Of a stretch of 64,000 nucleotides of DNA, positions 31,777 to 45,250 are shown piece by piece. Position 1 is the stretch's first letter. Each line of letters starts with the position of its first letter. This stretch comes from Platerodrilus igneus (taxonomy: Eukaryota > Arthropoda > Insecta > Coleoptera > Lycidae): assembly GCA_036346225.1 (NCBI GenBank), contig JARFIW010000453.1:7130001-7194000 (forward strand), given 5' to 3'. Position numbers and translations under genes: made by a program. The notes below the pieces were generated by a model, which did no database searches, was not told where the DNA came from, and was given only the letters and a program-made list of their open reading frames with translations.

Positions 31777-33750
31777 TCACCATAAAGTTGAGTCAATCAA
31801 CATTTGTGGCTTGACTCCTCGCGACAACAAATTTGCTGAATAGTTTTTATTGTTAATGTGACGCCACACTGCATCTGGAACTAATTCCTGAATGTCTGCA
31901 ACTTTATCACATTCAAACTTTTTTAATCCGTGGCGGCTGGTCTTCAACCACCCTAATAAGATTGTAGAATCAGACAAAAAACTTTGAAATTGGCAGGTGC
32001 AAAGCCTTTAAAACTTGGTCACCGGGTTTAGCAAGAATCAGTGCGCCACGCAGTTCGAGCGTTGGTATCGTAATAGGTTGAGCGGAGAAACACGTGATTT
32101 GGAACAAAGAAAATAGATTTAAACCTCATTGTTTATGTCAACAGAACAAAGACAAATATAAATATCATAACCATGCATAGAAGCATCACAAAATCCATGA
32201 AGTTGAATGTCAATAGGTTAGTGACACTGAATGTGACGACGAATCCTAGGATTGTTAAAATCAGTATGTTCATTACAATAGGTAGTCCATGTAGTCTGAA
32301 TACTGGTTGAAATCGAATCATCCCAACATAAGATGTCTAACCAGAGGTGCTGAACAGCATTTTTTTATTTATTGTGCCAGGAGTAAAATGGTCAAGCGTG
32401 TCAAAAATTTGAGAAATCTGTGAAAGAATGATTTTCTTGGTGACGTTCGATGCAGAAATAATTGAAAGAGTAACCGAGTACACTAAATAATCAGTAAAAA
32501 AGGACAAAATAAATTCTAAGGTGTTGGTGGGTTCATGTGAAAGTATCCATGAATTAAGATCAAATTCGGGAATGTTCTTCAGGGTAGCAGTGTTATTTGA
32601 GATCCATTTTCGGAGTTTGAAGCAACCAGATTCTAAAATATTTGAAAAGCGAGTGCTTATCTCACGAGCTTAGTCAAGATTATTGGCCCCAGTGAGCAGA
32701 TTGTGTACGTAAAAAGTCCCTTTTCCATGATTTGTGAAACATCGCAATGAGAAATCTCGCAATTTACGCCGAGCTAGTAAAACCTTCGATTAGCTAGAAA
32801 TGAAATGTGTTAAGATCAAACGATTGAACAGGGTCTTCGGGTTTGAATCGCCGTAAAATTTGTTGTAATGGTCTTTGAGAGAGTTCTACTGAACATGCCT
32901 GTACATTTTCTCTATATTGGATATTTTCGAAATCGAACGAGAATCAATATATTTTCTTTGATTGTTTGGCCCGCCATCTTTATGCTGTTAACGGAGTGGC
33001 CGTCTTAGTTGCTTGGGAATCGTAAAATACCACACGAGTTTGATGGTAAGACTGTCTTCCTTTAAAACTCATGGTGAGGCAAATAGTAAATGATCTCCTC
33101 AAATTCTGGATCAGATATTGTCATATGGCCTAGTTTTAAATATTTTTTCATAAATGCGGAGTAAGAATTTGAATGCCGAGAACTGGCTTTGAGGCGCCTC
33201 TCCAGTGAAAAAAACACTTTTGTGCTACAGAGAATGAATCCCTCAATAGCTCAGATGCTGCTTAAAAGGCATAGAAACCACAAATCTACCATCTCAATTT
33301 CTATATGTATTTTTGGAATTATGTTTTCGCACATATTTTCATTAGTAGGAAATATTTTATAGGAAGCACAACACTCAAATTCCCAAAAAAAAGGTTCAAT
33401 TGATGTAAGATATTGTGAACATTGGAAAGTTAATATTGTACTTCAGTGTCCACGTTAGCATATACGGGGCCGGAGACAATCTATCTGAAATGGGTTTTTA
33501 AAAAATTGGAAAGCTTGGACCTAGTCTGACCTGTCCTATATACAGGAACTCGGTGAAGGTCGGGCAGCCGATCAAAACATTAATTTTCCCTGGCTGATTG
33601 AAGGAGGAATCCGATAAACGAATGTTTCGGAAATCTTGAACTTAGCCTATTTACTTGTTAAGAAGGTACTGAACCAGTGATGTCGTACAGTATAAGAGAA
33701 GAAAGATTCATCTTATAAGATGAATGGCGTGCAACAAGTTACAAATTACA
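31777..33750 (-). pseudogene. BEL/Pao reverse transcriptase and RNase H
   Basis: Near 32,700 FYVHNLLTGANNL stands where BEL reverse transcriptase has (Y)VDDLLTG, so both catalytic Asp residues of the box are gone. It continues REISTRFSNILESGCFKLRKWISN. Near 32,200 PIDIQLHGFCDASMHGY is the start of RNase H with its Asp. 31777-31977 has DSTILLGWLKT and VWRHINNKNYSANLLSRGV, the family's typical end of the RNase H region. The protease-RT spacer (ENINVLIGCPTFTEFLYIGQ, about 33,550) is also seen. Stops are frequent. Confidence 0.75.
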
Positions 33751-33751
33751 A

Positions 33752-34302
33752 CTAGAATGAATGTGCGAAAGAGAGCTCTTCAGTTCCGAAACAGCAATGC
33801 TCATATTTTGCATAGACACGCATAGAGACGCATAACTTGGTGCATAGGACAGAGCGCACAAAATTTGATTGATTGCCTGAAACAAGAACGACGTACATTA
33901 TGTAAAAGTTCCCAGAGTAGTCAAAAATATTACAATTTGCAGTAGGAAGAAGGACTTTAACTGCATTTGAACACAAAGCACATATACTAGGTGCTGAACC
34001 TTGTGATGTCGCGGCTACTGGAGGTGATTGCATACTATTTGAGATTGGACTAGAACTCGCATGAAATAACAAATGATGTTTTGACCCGTGTGTTCAAACT
34101 TGGACAAATACTGCGATTTTGCATGTCTTTTACCTAGACAATTAAAGCAAACATTTAGTGTCTTACCTTTAGTGGATCTCACTTCCGGACTCACTTTAAG
34201 AAAATTGTTACATCTCGTTAGGTAATATTTGTTTTTACTAAATTTGAATGAAACGGTGTTGGTAACAAAGGACTGGCCGAATCTTTGATTTTTCCGGGAC
34301 AC
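33752..34302 (-). pseudogene. BEL/Pao gag knuckle and protease
   Basis: The gag end shows CFNCLGKRHAKSQYLSK near 34,150. This is the CxxC...H zinc knuckle of BEL-type gag with the final Cys lost. About 250 bp later, in another frame, VKVLLPTANCNIFDYSGNFY leads to VLVSGNQSNFV. There the protease should have L(L/V)DSGSQ, so the catalytic Asp has become Val. These would process the polyprotein and package RNA. Both are inactivated. Identification is from the motif spacing typical of BEL protease. Confidence 0.7.
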
Positions 34303-34612
34303 GCTTTGATTCTAAACCATCTAGCAAATCGACGCAAAAACTTGCACACGAAAAAAATCTCATTATGTAACTTAACTAACTGCTCTATTATTTTATCCTT
34401 TACATTTAAATTTAAAATAGGTAATAAGTTTTATTTAAATCATCATAAATTTCTCATTCAAATTTTATAAACTCGCGATGATGTTCATATTGATTAATTT
34501 TAACAAGTGTGCTTTGTCTGTCACTTATTGAAAATCCTTTCTCGCTGTAGGTGGTCTTGACCTATTTAAGGTTTCTGCATACGTACGAGTATTTCCCTCG
34601 CTGCATTACATT

Positions 34613-36505
34613 TTAGCTACCTATTTCTTTGTGAATTTTATTATTATTATTTTCTTTATTTATGCTTCTAATTTCTGCAGTTTTTGCATCAATATCTCTT
34701 CCCACATATATTCTTTGTAATACACCCTGGATCCAATTTGCCCTATTAAAATTTCCTCGATCAATATTCCTATTGTAAAAACTTTCTGGTCCTATACTTC
34801 TCTGGTATATGACATAATTCACCAAATGGTTCCGAGTTCTATTCTCAGTTCCCCTCGGTTGACCCATTTCATTATATCTTTGCAAATACTCTAAAAATAC
34901 GTCCCTCTCCACAAGATTTTGCAAAGCTATACACTGTCTAACCTTTGCCTCAGAATGTCCTGCAAGTATATAATAACCTGTTTGTCTTTCAACGGTGGAT
35001 GTAATTATTTTGCCACACTGAATTTCCTGATGACGTATAACACTCTTATGTGCGAATTTTACTTTCCCATAGCTAAATTATCCTTTATTCGAAATTGATG
35101 ATTATCCCTCCCGAAATGTTTTAAAAATTTAAATTAAGCTATACACTGTCTAACCTTTGCCTCAGAATGTCCTGCAAGTATATAATAACCTGTTTGTCTT
35201 TCAACGGTGGATGTAATTATTTTGCCACACTGAATTTCCTGATGACGTATAACACTCTTATGTGCGAATTTTACTTTCCCATAGCTAAATTATCCTTTAT
35301 TCGAAATTGATGATTATCCCTCCCGAAATGTTTTAAAAATTTAAATTAAAAATCTTCAAACGTCACTTACTTAGTTTATATTCTCACTCATCTCTTTGAT
35401 ATTTGTTTCATATTTTTCACTAACATCCTGCATATTTTTATTTAAACTCAACAAAATAGTCATCATTCTGGATTCCTGAATATCTTATACAGATCGATAC
35501 TCACTCTGCTGTTGCCGGATTTTTACATCACCATAAAATTCTAAAAATTTTTCTGAAGAAACAACACTACTACCACACCTAAAGCTATCTCCGTAAATTA
35601 CACCAATTTCTTTTTTAAATTATCTACTTTTGCTTTCCCAATTTCATTTTTAATACGGCTACACTATGTGTTACTTCACTAAATTTCACCCTCATATTTT
35701 GCTTACTTTCTTTCAGGATTTTCTTTTACCCCTCGTCATACTTGTGGCAACTACTTCCTGAATTTTTTCGATAAGTTCCACCCTAGTATTCTGCTCACTT
35801 TCCTCTACCGCTTCCTGTAAATTCCCTATGATACAACCAACCTTATTCATCCTCGCGTTTATTTCCGTTTCTATCTCCCTCACACTCGAATCTACCACTT
35901 GATGTACCTTCTGTCTTGTGAAAAATGTTCATTTATCTAATCTAGCATTGATTTGTGTTAACAACTGTCTTTTAGTTCCCGACTAAAAAATTTTTTCTGA
36001 TTTTTTAAAAAATTTTTTGATTAAATTCCTCCTGATTTTTCTTAAATTACTGAATTTTATTTAAATTACAACCTGAATCCTTCCCGATTTTGTTTTGATT
36101 CCCGTATTACACCTTTTATGAAGTTCATCATGTTTATCATGCTTGGTTCTGCTTTTACGTGTACACCACTTTCTTTCGCTTAACTATTTGGATCATTAAT
36201 CTTTTTCCTTTCTGCATCATGAATTAGTAAACTATTATCAGACCCTATCAATGTTCCTTTTGATTTAAGCAATTCTTTTGTATTCTTTGCACCTTCCATT
36301 TTATTAGAAATTATCTAAAAGAAAAATTTACACCAAACACTTTTTTAAACAAATCCAACTGATTTATACCGCTAATCTCTAGTCTTCTTACAAAATCAAG
36401 TCTGAATGTTGAATCGACCCAATTTACTTGAGTTGCCAGAAATATATCGGTCGTATGTCCCAGCGTTGTGGGTTTCGAGCTAATGGTGTTGAATTTTCTA
36501 GCCAC
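34613..36505 (-). pseudogene. gag-like relic, family unsure
   Basis: This is a decayed minus-strand region with several open parts. 36311-36505 codes for an N-terminal-looking piece, 35713-35898 for a helical, charge-rich segment (ETEINARMNKVGCIIGNLQE) likely to form a coiled coil, and 34613-35100 for a longer part. That part includes YYILAGHSEAKVRQCIALQN and RDVFLEYLQRYNEMG. A pattern of hydrophobic helices ending FLxxLxxYxxM is seen in Ty3/gypsy-type gag proteins of insects. I infer gag from this, without a zinc knuckle to confirm. It borders the BEL/Pao knuckle but does not read like BEL gag. A 212-bp exact tandem duplication interrupts it. Confidence 0.4.
34925..35348. repeat. exact 212-bp tandem duplication
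   Basis: 34925-35136 and 35137-35348 read the same base for base, from agctatacactgtctaacc to ttttaaaaatttaaatta. It lies inside the gag-like relic and changes its frame (212 is not a multiple of 3). Such identity means a very recent event or an assembly error. Confidence 0.95.
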
Positions 36506-39500
36506 TGATGTTTAATTTTCGAGCTAATACGTTGAATTTTCGAGCTTCTGAGTTGTGTCGCCAGTATTTTGCTGTGATACTGAAATTTGTTATTCTAGCC
36601 ATAGTTGGGGCGCCAATATTTATAGTATTATTAAGCTGTTGAAAAGGTCCTACGGTTTGGGTGCCAATTTTTATTTACTGCTATATTGGAGTAAACTTTT
36701 CTATGCAACTGACTCAGATATCTGAAGCTAAATTTAAGAATCCATTTTCCTCACTATCTCAGTTAGTAGAGCATTAAAAAGCTCTCCTGCTTGCATAGAT
36801 TAGTATATTAATGGAAAATAAAACTTTTAATGTAAAATATTCACAAATAATAATATAAAAAATGGAAATTTGTGCAGTATAAATCACATAAGTAATATAA
36901 ATAAAAAGAGAAACTTATGTTGAACGTAGAGCGTCAGAGTACTCTCCCTACCGTACTTATCCTTTAGAAAATATATCTTTCTCAAAGATATATGTAAATT
37001 GCTCTTTGTTATATAAATAGTTTCCTAAGTAAAATTTTAAAATAATTTTACGCTAAAGTTTCTTCTCAAAAAAAATTATTGAATAACAACAACCGATTCA
37101 ACATTTACATCAACTCTTTTATACAAAAAAAGCAAATCTTAAAACTAATCTAACTTTGGATCTCTTGTGCCCTGAAAAAATTCCTAGCTCGCCAGATCCC
37201 AATACTTCAGGTTTCACACTTACTATTTTTACGACGTTATAGTTTCTTGAACAGAATTACACATGACTTTTCTACTACAGAACCAAAAAACTAATTTGCA
37301 ACGAATTTAATATCAGTACAATTAACTTTATTCGATTTTAATTAAACTTAACCTTGACCAGGATAATAACAGAATTTAAAATTGTGCTGGAATTTGAACC
37401 AAGATTTGAAATAGTATTTAAAGCCCTAACATAATCTCCATTACCCATACCAATTTAATATATGCATGTCTGCCTACAATTTTCCAGAATCGGCAAAAAT
37501 CAGACTAACAGCAATTCACGTTTATGGCAAGCTTAAAACTTATTTTTATTGAACTGTATAATTTTTAAATTACTTCATTGGTTCGCAGGATAACAGCAGT
37601 GTTCATTTTAAAGTTTCCTTAGTGGTATACATATCCTCTCATTCAGCCTATAAACAACCATGTTTTGAGTTCAAATATGAGACTTTCACTTGTTATGTAA
37701 TTTAGATCAATATAGAGGCTTCAGTTCATAACAAAACATTTCATTCATCTGGCACTTTTGGCAATGTATAATCGACTTGCCTTACGATCAGTAAATGCCA
37801 TTCATTTTAAATGTTAGTCTCCAAATGTTTTTTCATCACAGATAATTTGTTTCAAAATCGCTCCTCATCATGTCAATGTTGGTTTTTATTGAATAGAATA
37901 ACTAACGAGTACGTGACCCGTTCCTCGTAGTACTTATAATAAAAACTAATGCAAATTTATTTCAGAAAAATAAATGGCTCTTTCTTATTTACAATTTTAG
38001 CTAATACAAAACCCACTTTTATACATCGAGCGATCTTAATGTAGGTCCACACTTTTATAATTAATTATTGCAATAAGGATTTTGCACATATTGACCAATA
38101 TGGCGAGATGGCGGCTATTATTATTTAATATAAACGACGATTGCCACAATGGCACATTATATACCAGTCATTACTTTAAGATATTAAATCCATACTTGAT
38201 ATAGTACCTTATTTGTACAACAATAGTGGTTTCTGATCAACAACAGAACATCTCGTGTAGTAGGTTTCTGATTTTGAAAATGAAAGCTGAACGTGGTTGT
38301 AACAACTCTACTAGAAATTAAATCTGTGCCATCAGCTTGCTCAGAACTTTTGCGTTGGGTTCTCAATTTTTGGGAGTTGAAGAATTGATTCCAGGTTAAA
38401 AATCATTTTAGACATGACATTTCCAAAAACCATCTACGATGAGTATGAATACTATTAGCTTATGTTTAGGAGTAAAAAATTGTATTTTTCCGAGGTGAAA
38501 ATCTTGAATATAGATGAGAGAGCTAATCCTAAATAACAACCTGATCAGAACCAGTGTGACAGTTCTCATCCCTTGCAAGAGATTACGAACATAAATAATA
38601 ACTACATAAAATTTTAGTAAACAAACCCTTGAGAAAAATGTAAGATATGAGGAGAATAAAGTAAGATGGAACATGCAACTTCAAATTGTGCTTTCGTTAA
38701 ATATCGCAGAAACGATAAAGGCAATTTTTGAGTTGTCAAATGTATGTATAACAAACTGCATCAAACTAAATAACGAAGTTGTTTCGAAGTTTCCTAATTA
38801 ATGCGCATAGCTTATATATTCAAATCTGCGTAAATAATCAAAGTTAAACCTGCCTACGTAAACGCTTCCAGATATTGGGTTAACTTAAAACTTGTTGTAT
38901 TCATGCAAAATTCCGTGAACTTACAGACTTTATAAAAATTAATATTAAATGTTTGACATTTTCTGGTAAGATACCTTTAGTAATATTTTGTGCTTTAAAT
39001 ATTTAGACATGGTCAGCATGTAAACATTTAAGGGGAATTTCAAATTGTAAGTAAAATCTAAAATAATTAACATTACATAAATATTGCAATGTCCTTCTGA
39101 TCTTAAAACTGAAATATTTTAGTATTTTAAAAACCACTACTAGTAACATCTCAATGCATCAATAGAAACTAACCCTATAAACGCCCTATTCTTAATCATT
39201 TTAAAAGTTTGAAACCAAATTGTTTCCATTTGGAAATGTCCTGCTCTGTATCATCCGCATTATAACACAAAATTTTCCACATTTTATTGTGGATCTTGGA
39301 AATTTCAAAGTCTGACTAATTTTTATTATTCAAGGAAAGTAACTTGTTCTTATATATGCATATCGTGGGCTTTGAATTATGAAAAAATTACACCCAAAAG
39401 TTTGACATTGTCATAGAATAAAAACTTAAATCATGCTGATTAATGACGTTTTATTTGAAAAACAAAGAAATTGATTTATATAGAATAAATTGCAATAGGA

Positions 39501-40094
39501 AACCCAGTAGTGAATTTTAAGTAGACTTTAGGATTTTAGGCCTGTGACAATAGTACCATGTTAGTTGTGTCGTTAATTGTTCTCATTTATCTTAAATTGT
39601 ACAGACGGTGCAGAATTATTCCAAGTACAAAAGAGGGTGAAAGCTGGGGGAAAATACGAAAGTTGGGAACCGCCATACAAAAGTATGTGTTAATTTAGTC
39701 CCATGAGAACGTCCGCAGAGAAGGCGTACAGATCTCGGCGGCTCGTAAAACAAAAACTGATGTTACTCCTTTTTCCCTACGATATTAGTGACTAAATATA
39801 CCTCGGAGTACCGTAACTACTCTCTTCAGAGTTCTACGTGCATTGCGTAGCATTGTTCCAATAATGTAACGTCTTAATAGACTATTTCCAATAAGTGTCC
39901 CACAATAACGATGGTCTCTTGTTGCCTTATGCAAAGAAAGGCGAAAAAACGGTCAAATAAGAGTAACTTTTGTTTGTTATCTCTAGACATTCATTTGGAA
40001 AACAATGAATTATTACAACATTATAAAACTAACCTATGTCGTTTTTGCGAAGCAGACATTCTATATCAGAATCCGTTAGTAGACAAAGTCAGTA
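36506..40094. other. non-coding AT-rich stretch, no gene seen
   Basis: No ORF above 88 codons, and none with a recognisable motif. No repeat ends were recognised. The first ~300 bases hold short gag-relic-like phrases (gtgggtttcgagc, gttgaattttcgagc repeated), so some of it may be retrotransposon leader. Confidence 0.35.
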
Positions 40095-40992
40095 CAGGGA
40101 GTTTATAAAAGAACTCCTTGATTTAATGTTTTATTTGTACACACCAAAGTTAAAATAATAGTGAGTTAACCTATATAGCATTAAAGAGAATCTTCTGAAG
40201 TTTTTTTTTTGATACCTAATAAAGTTCTATATGTGCACCATTTGTTGCCCTGGCCACGTCTAAACGATAATCAGTTTCTTCCCAGGTATTCAGCAGCATA
40301 TCAGGCGTGACGGATGCTGCAGTTGCAACAATCCTCTCCCTCAAGCGAGCAATGTCTCTGATCTTCTCGGAATAAACAATGTTTTTTACATGTCGCCAAA
40401 AAAATATCTAGTGGAGTCAGATCTGGGCTCCTTGGTGGCAATGCAAATGGCCTACGCCTACCAATCTACCTGTCAGGGAAATGCAAGTTCAACGCGTCAC
40501 GGACACTGTTGCTATAGTGAGGTAGCGCGCCGTTTTGTTGAAAGACAATCGGTTTCTTTTCTAGTTTGATATCATCTATCTGTGGAAAAACGTATAGTTC
40601 AAGCATTTCACAATAAATATCCCCATTAATTGTCTTCTCTGCGATGATGAATGGTCCTACGATGCGATCATGCATCAATCTACACTAAACATTGACTTTG
40701 GGAGAGCGTCGCTGAATTCATGCGGTGTGTCAAACCCCCAAATCCTACAGTTGTGTCGGTCGACAGACCCACTTACGTGAAAAGTAGCCTCATCTGAAAA
40801 CTTGACATTTTCTAGGAGGTTTTCATTCTTCCCCCTACCACTGTCGCTCCAAGGACACGTACTGCGATCGAATATCAGCAAAACAAACTTAACAATATAC
40901 TGAACTCGAGTTCAAAACCAGAAAGTTTATTACTGGTTTCGTTTCTTAATTATGATTTTTTTAAATCAAAGAGTTCATTTATAAACTCCCAG
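40095..40992 (-). mobile_element. IS630/Tc1-mariner-group element, internally deleted
   Basis: The ends are inverted repeats: the left starts cagggagtttataaaagaac and the right is its complement with gaactct/ttataaactcccag. TA flanks both ends (40093-40094, 40993-40994). The 898-bp interior codes on the minus strand for the C-terminal two thirds of a transposase. The N-terminal DNA-binding region is missing. The terminal repeats are about 30 bp with two differences. Confidence 0.85.
40225..40881 (-). pseudogene. IS630-like transposase fragment
   Basis: The reading gives VKFSDEATFHVSGSVDRHN (first catalytic Asp region) and IWGFDTPHE at about 40,730-40,820. Then comes VGPFIIAEKTINGDIYCEML and, where FQQDGAPPH should hold the second Asp, FQQNGALPHY, an Asp-to-Asn change. 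After a frameshift RSPDLTPLDIFLA follows, and the natural end is NGAHIELY with a stop near 40,228. The order and phrases belong to a widespread insect family of the IS630/Tc1/mariner group. Two frame changes, the missing N-terminus and the Asn make it inactive. Confidence 0.8.
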
Positions 40993-42950
40993 TATTTTAT
41001 GAAGTTAAACAGTTCCTAAACTGATTTCCTCGCCAATCCTCTTTAATACGCCGTACTTATAAATATGAAGTTTTGGGCAAGTAATGGGTTGATAGCTAAA
41101 CCTATACCACAAATACTGCCGCCAATATGCAAATGCAACATGAAATTGAAATTGGTACAATACTATCCATAATCTGTTCCTATAAGCATTTCTAAACGTT
41201 CTGGATGGAGACCTTTAGGTAGATCGGTTGGTGCTTAAAAAGCAATATCGAACATTAGCATTGCTAATACTCAATATTCGAACAATTTGCTTTGTAGCGC
41301 TTATAAAATGTAACTCTAAATGAAAACGGAAACATAGCTGAATTATAAAATAGCGCTTATAATATCCGAAAGGATTGTTTTGCTGAAAGCTTCGGTAACT
41401 TTGAAATTTCAAATATTTTTAGTCGTTTACGTTTTACAGATTGTTTTCAAATAAAATCGACAGCTTACTGTTTCTTTTTTAGTTTTACGAAACAGTGGTG
41501 GTTTCATTTTGCGCAATTCATAGAAACGAAGCAGTGACGACAATAGAAGGTATAAAGCAATTTAATCAACCGTCATGAAAACTACATTGTTATGTTGTAA
41601 TGCTTAATCAGTATTTTCGCTGGAGGTTGCTGGTCAATACGTCTATTAGTTATTGCTTTCCTGTCATATGTGAAATAAATTCTTGAATATTAAAAATCCA
41701 ACCGAAGCGACTGTTTTTCGGCATGTATAATAGGAGACGACAATTAAATAGCAAAATCATGCGGTGTTCCTTTGAATTGTTTATTATCGTATTTCATTTC
41801 AATACATTCTGTATTGGTAAATACCACCAATAGGGTTAGGTTACTTTCTTTAGGAAATATAATTTTTAGGTTACATGCATTCTTGATCTAATAAAGGATT
41901 GTTTGTGTATGTTATAATGTTCGGACTCAAAGGTTGTTGTATTCACCATGGTAGTTTTTAAGATTAAGGAATGATATCATGACCACTTTGTAGTATAAAA
42001 TTATAACAGTTCTATGATTCATTTGTTTTGATTCACAATGCATCTTACTGGCGCCTACGACCTCATGGTCGTGCTGATTGAAAAATGGGAAATCCCTTTC
42101 TCTGATTGTAGTTAATCTCTCCATAAACTATTTTTACATATTTTGGATAGAGAAGAACGACATAAAGTAATTTCAATTTGCAATCGAAATTCATCTGTAC
42201 GACTTCTGCCGTATATATCTCGAATTTTATTATGGAGACAAGAATTTTTTATATAGAGCACTTCGTCTTTAACATCCAAAGAAAAGGCATGTAACTTGAG
42301 TAGGTTAGTTAACCTTGAAGAAAGTATTGAACTGATTGAAGCAGGTAGTCATTGTAGTTCGGGATAATTTTCTATCAGGTTGGTTGCTTTTAATTTTAAG
42401 GGGTGCCTTGGTTCTTATTAAATCAATAACTTAATGTTGGACAAAACATGTAGGTTCAGAATTGTAATTTTTCTTTCGAAATCCTAGGAGAATCTGATAA
42501 AAACAAAATACATCCATGAAATAAAGATTTTTAGTGGTATTCCAGTTATCTACAGTCAAAAATAACTAATCGAATATTTATGATTGCAATTCCCTAAACT
42601 ATAACCTGAAGTTACTATAAATGAATGGACATTTTCAATTAGTTGCATGAAAATTATAAACCCACTCACAGTAGTTCTTGATATTAGATTAAGGATTTAG
42701 ATATAAATTTTGTTCGCCAAAAACAGTTTTCAGTAAGTTAAGTAATTTTTTACATATTTGATTTTTAATTTTTGCTTAAGAATATATATCACGTACTAGA
42801 GTTTAAAACGTAATCGTGTAATAGAGCAAATACTTCTTTATATTGGTGTTTTTTACAACTAATGTGAAATTAATTGCCTCAGTTTTGTTGTAATAAACTA
42901 TTTTGCAGTTACCTAAAGGCATGTTTAAAGTTCAAGTAATTTATCACTTG

Positions 42951-42997
<47 letters not shown>

Positions 42998-44900
42998 TAT
43001 TTCCTGTTAGCTGAAAGGAGGTAAGGAAGGAATATACTAGTGTTCTCTTGGTTAAAGTTTTTTAATGTTTATAGAAACAATAGGGTATTTAAATATTTCT
43101 CATGCAAGTTTTAGGCCAGAATCTCTTTTTTGATCGGCATCCTCTTGTTATTCGTTCTTAGGTTTTTCCCTAGAAAGCCATGTACTTCAAGATTAGGTGA
43201 CATCAAAGATATTTCCAGATTAAGACAAACGCTAGCATTCCGGGACCATCTTCAAACATTTATACTGTTATGGGCCCGTCTGGCATTACGACGTCTGGGT
43301 AAATGGACCGAAATTCATTAGATAACTAGCTTATGTCGACAAGGATAGGTCTGGTGAAAATTATAGTTTGCGTGTCTTGAAGGCTCTGAATCGTAATTAG
43401 TGGTGATTTCGACCAAGGCTAAAAAAATAAAGGTCGATTCTAATGAGCACAAAATCGAATGTGCACCACCAGTAATATTACTTTGCCTATTATTATTGAG
43501 GGGGTCTCGTTACTGGTTGAGAAAATCCTTCGGCACTTGGTAATATTAAGGAGAGAAGCAGGGGTCCGTGATGTAGAGTGCTTTGGTTTATCTCACTCAC
43601 ATACATATTCTTAACGGAAATGATGTACGTGAACTTCAATTCCTAATCTTTTTCGCAACGTATAAATGTAAGGATTTCACCAGGAACTTATATATGTAAA
43701 ACAAACGTATTACCTATAGCCTTTAGCCGAAATACAAATATACAATAATTAACCTCTTTAACAGAACAATGGAAGGGTTCTTATTATCAAGTGAAAGTTC
43801 CTTATGGCCAGCTACCAAACTAAATTCCCATATACAATTATTTTACTAAATAGAGTTGGGTTGGATGCCCCTGAGTTACGCACCCGGTAAAGTTTTCGAA
43901 CTCGACAATGCGGAGTGTCAACTATGACGCCTCACACTACGCGTAATGAATTGAGTGCATGCAAATCCTTCTGAATAATTGTGACAACAAACGTAGGTAT
44001 ACTTTAATAGGCTCGACACTATCTTTGACATAATCTCTTATTGCTGAGGACAGTTATATTATGGGTATAGTACAGACAAAATGGTCTTTACCCCACGCAC
44101 GTTAACCATAAAAGGTACTAGGGCACCTTTCTAGTCTTGACCCAACTGACGTAAATAGAAGACCGCTGTCTAGAGTTTTGGTGACAAATATATCTCAATG
44201 CGGATTTGGTCTGGCCATTCGCTAACTACCAACGGTACAACGCTTACCTCATGGGATGAATTATACCACTAGACAAGGTGAGGGCGATCGGAATGTAACA
44301 GGTTGTCAAACAACGTTGCCACGGTGTGTGCTAATTCATCTTTATTCCCAAATAAATTGGATAATTACGGTGCAAAGCATATGTAATTTGTGATTCCTGC
44401 TTTTCATCCAATATCCCAATATGGATTGATGTTCTATGTGTATCAATAGACAACGACAAATGAAATTGGATGGGTTGACTTACAACAAATTGATTAAACA
44501 CCCCAGAGCGCTGAAAGCAACTTGACAATTCTCTCTTGACGTCTCGTTTTTTGTCAGTTGCTAGTCACCCTCAAAATAAATTCGAAACTGCATCGTTTAC
44601 CAGCCTGTCTTTGTGCGTCGGTAATTAAACCATCCCAAGCTTACACGCTGATAAGGTATATCGTAAATCGAAAAGCCCTTGACCTATTTTTGATAAACTG
44701 TTGTTTTATAATAAACGTTATAATAAACGTTACATTCCTTCGCGTCCTATTGAGTTGGTCGGCAACTGTTCTTGTTACCACACTCTAGGTTTTCGGTACT
44801 CTACCGAAGCAGAATTTTTGCGGGGTACATCATCGATTTTTGCTGTGAACTGTCAGCGATTCTCGGGATACAAAAGTGTATGCAAGAAGTTGTGCAGTAT
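40993..44900. other. non-coding stretch with one (TA)n tract, no gene recognised
   Basis: A (TA)n tract lies at 42953-43000. 43,300-44,500 is somewhat less AT-rich but has no ORF above 76 codons and no motif. A phrase near 43,880-43,910 (ttttcgaactcgac) looks like a weak B box, but no cloverleaf forms. Confidence 0.35.
42953..43000. repeat. (TA)n microsatellite
   Basis: About 23 TA units with one CA interruption. Confidence 0.95.
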
Positions 44901-44929
44901 ATATTGATGTCTTTCAGATAAACCTATAT

Positions 44930-45250
44930 TCAACTTTTATCTCCGTCAACGTACTCCCCTCCCATATCCATACGGCGTTGTATATGGTCTTTCATTGTTC
45001 AAATCAATGGCGTCGTTCGTCAGTTGTCAGCCTCTTTAACAACTCTGCCTTTTTGCTTATATCTGTTGAATAGACTGAGAATATGTTCCCTTCGATTCAC
45101 TTTTCATTTCCCAGAACAGCTGAAGTCACACAGTACGAGATCTGGTAAATATGGAGGATAGTCAACCACAGGAAAGGGCATGTTCGCTAAAAACTGCGCC
45201 CATATAGGATATTGTGAGCTGGCGTGTTGTCGTGGTACAGAATAGAAATG
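44930..45250 (-). pseudogene. Tc1/mariner-group transposase fragment
   Basis: On the minus strand from 45250 downward, ILYHDNTPAHN matches the (V/L)xxDNAxxH block with the second catalytic Asp. About 35 codons later, in another frame, VDYPPYLPDLVLCDFSC fits the PYSPDLAPCDFxLF block with the third Asp. The last part, DHIQRRMDMGGEYVDGDKS, is a typical C-terminus. Several frameshifts separate them and no inverted repeats were found. It is a relic of a different family from the three mariner-group copies described elsewhere in this window. Confidence 0.65.

Larger units (their letters stand above)
30160..34302 (-). mobile_element. decayed BEL/Pao LTR retrotransposon
   Basis: On the minus strand the order gag zinc knuckle, protease, reverse transcriptase, RNase H, integrase zinc part and integrase C-terminus is preserved from 34302 down to 30160. 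This is the BEL/Pao gene order. All domains are broken by stops. The integrase catalytic core is deleted around 30743. A SINE lies inside at 31035-31341. LTRs were not found on either side. Confidence 0.8.

Noticed and set aside
35029..35065. ctgatgacgtataacactcttatgtgcgaa resembles a hammerhead core
   Set aside because: No stem II forms between the two core parts, and GAAA reads GAAT. It also occurs twice only because of the tandem duplication.
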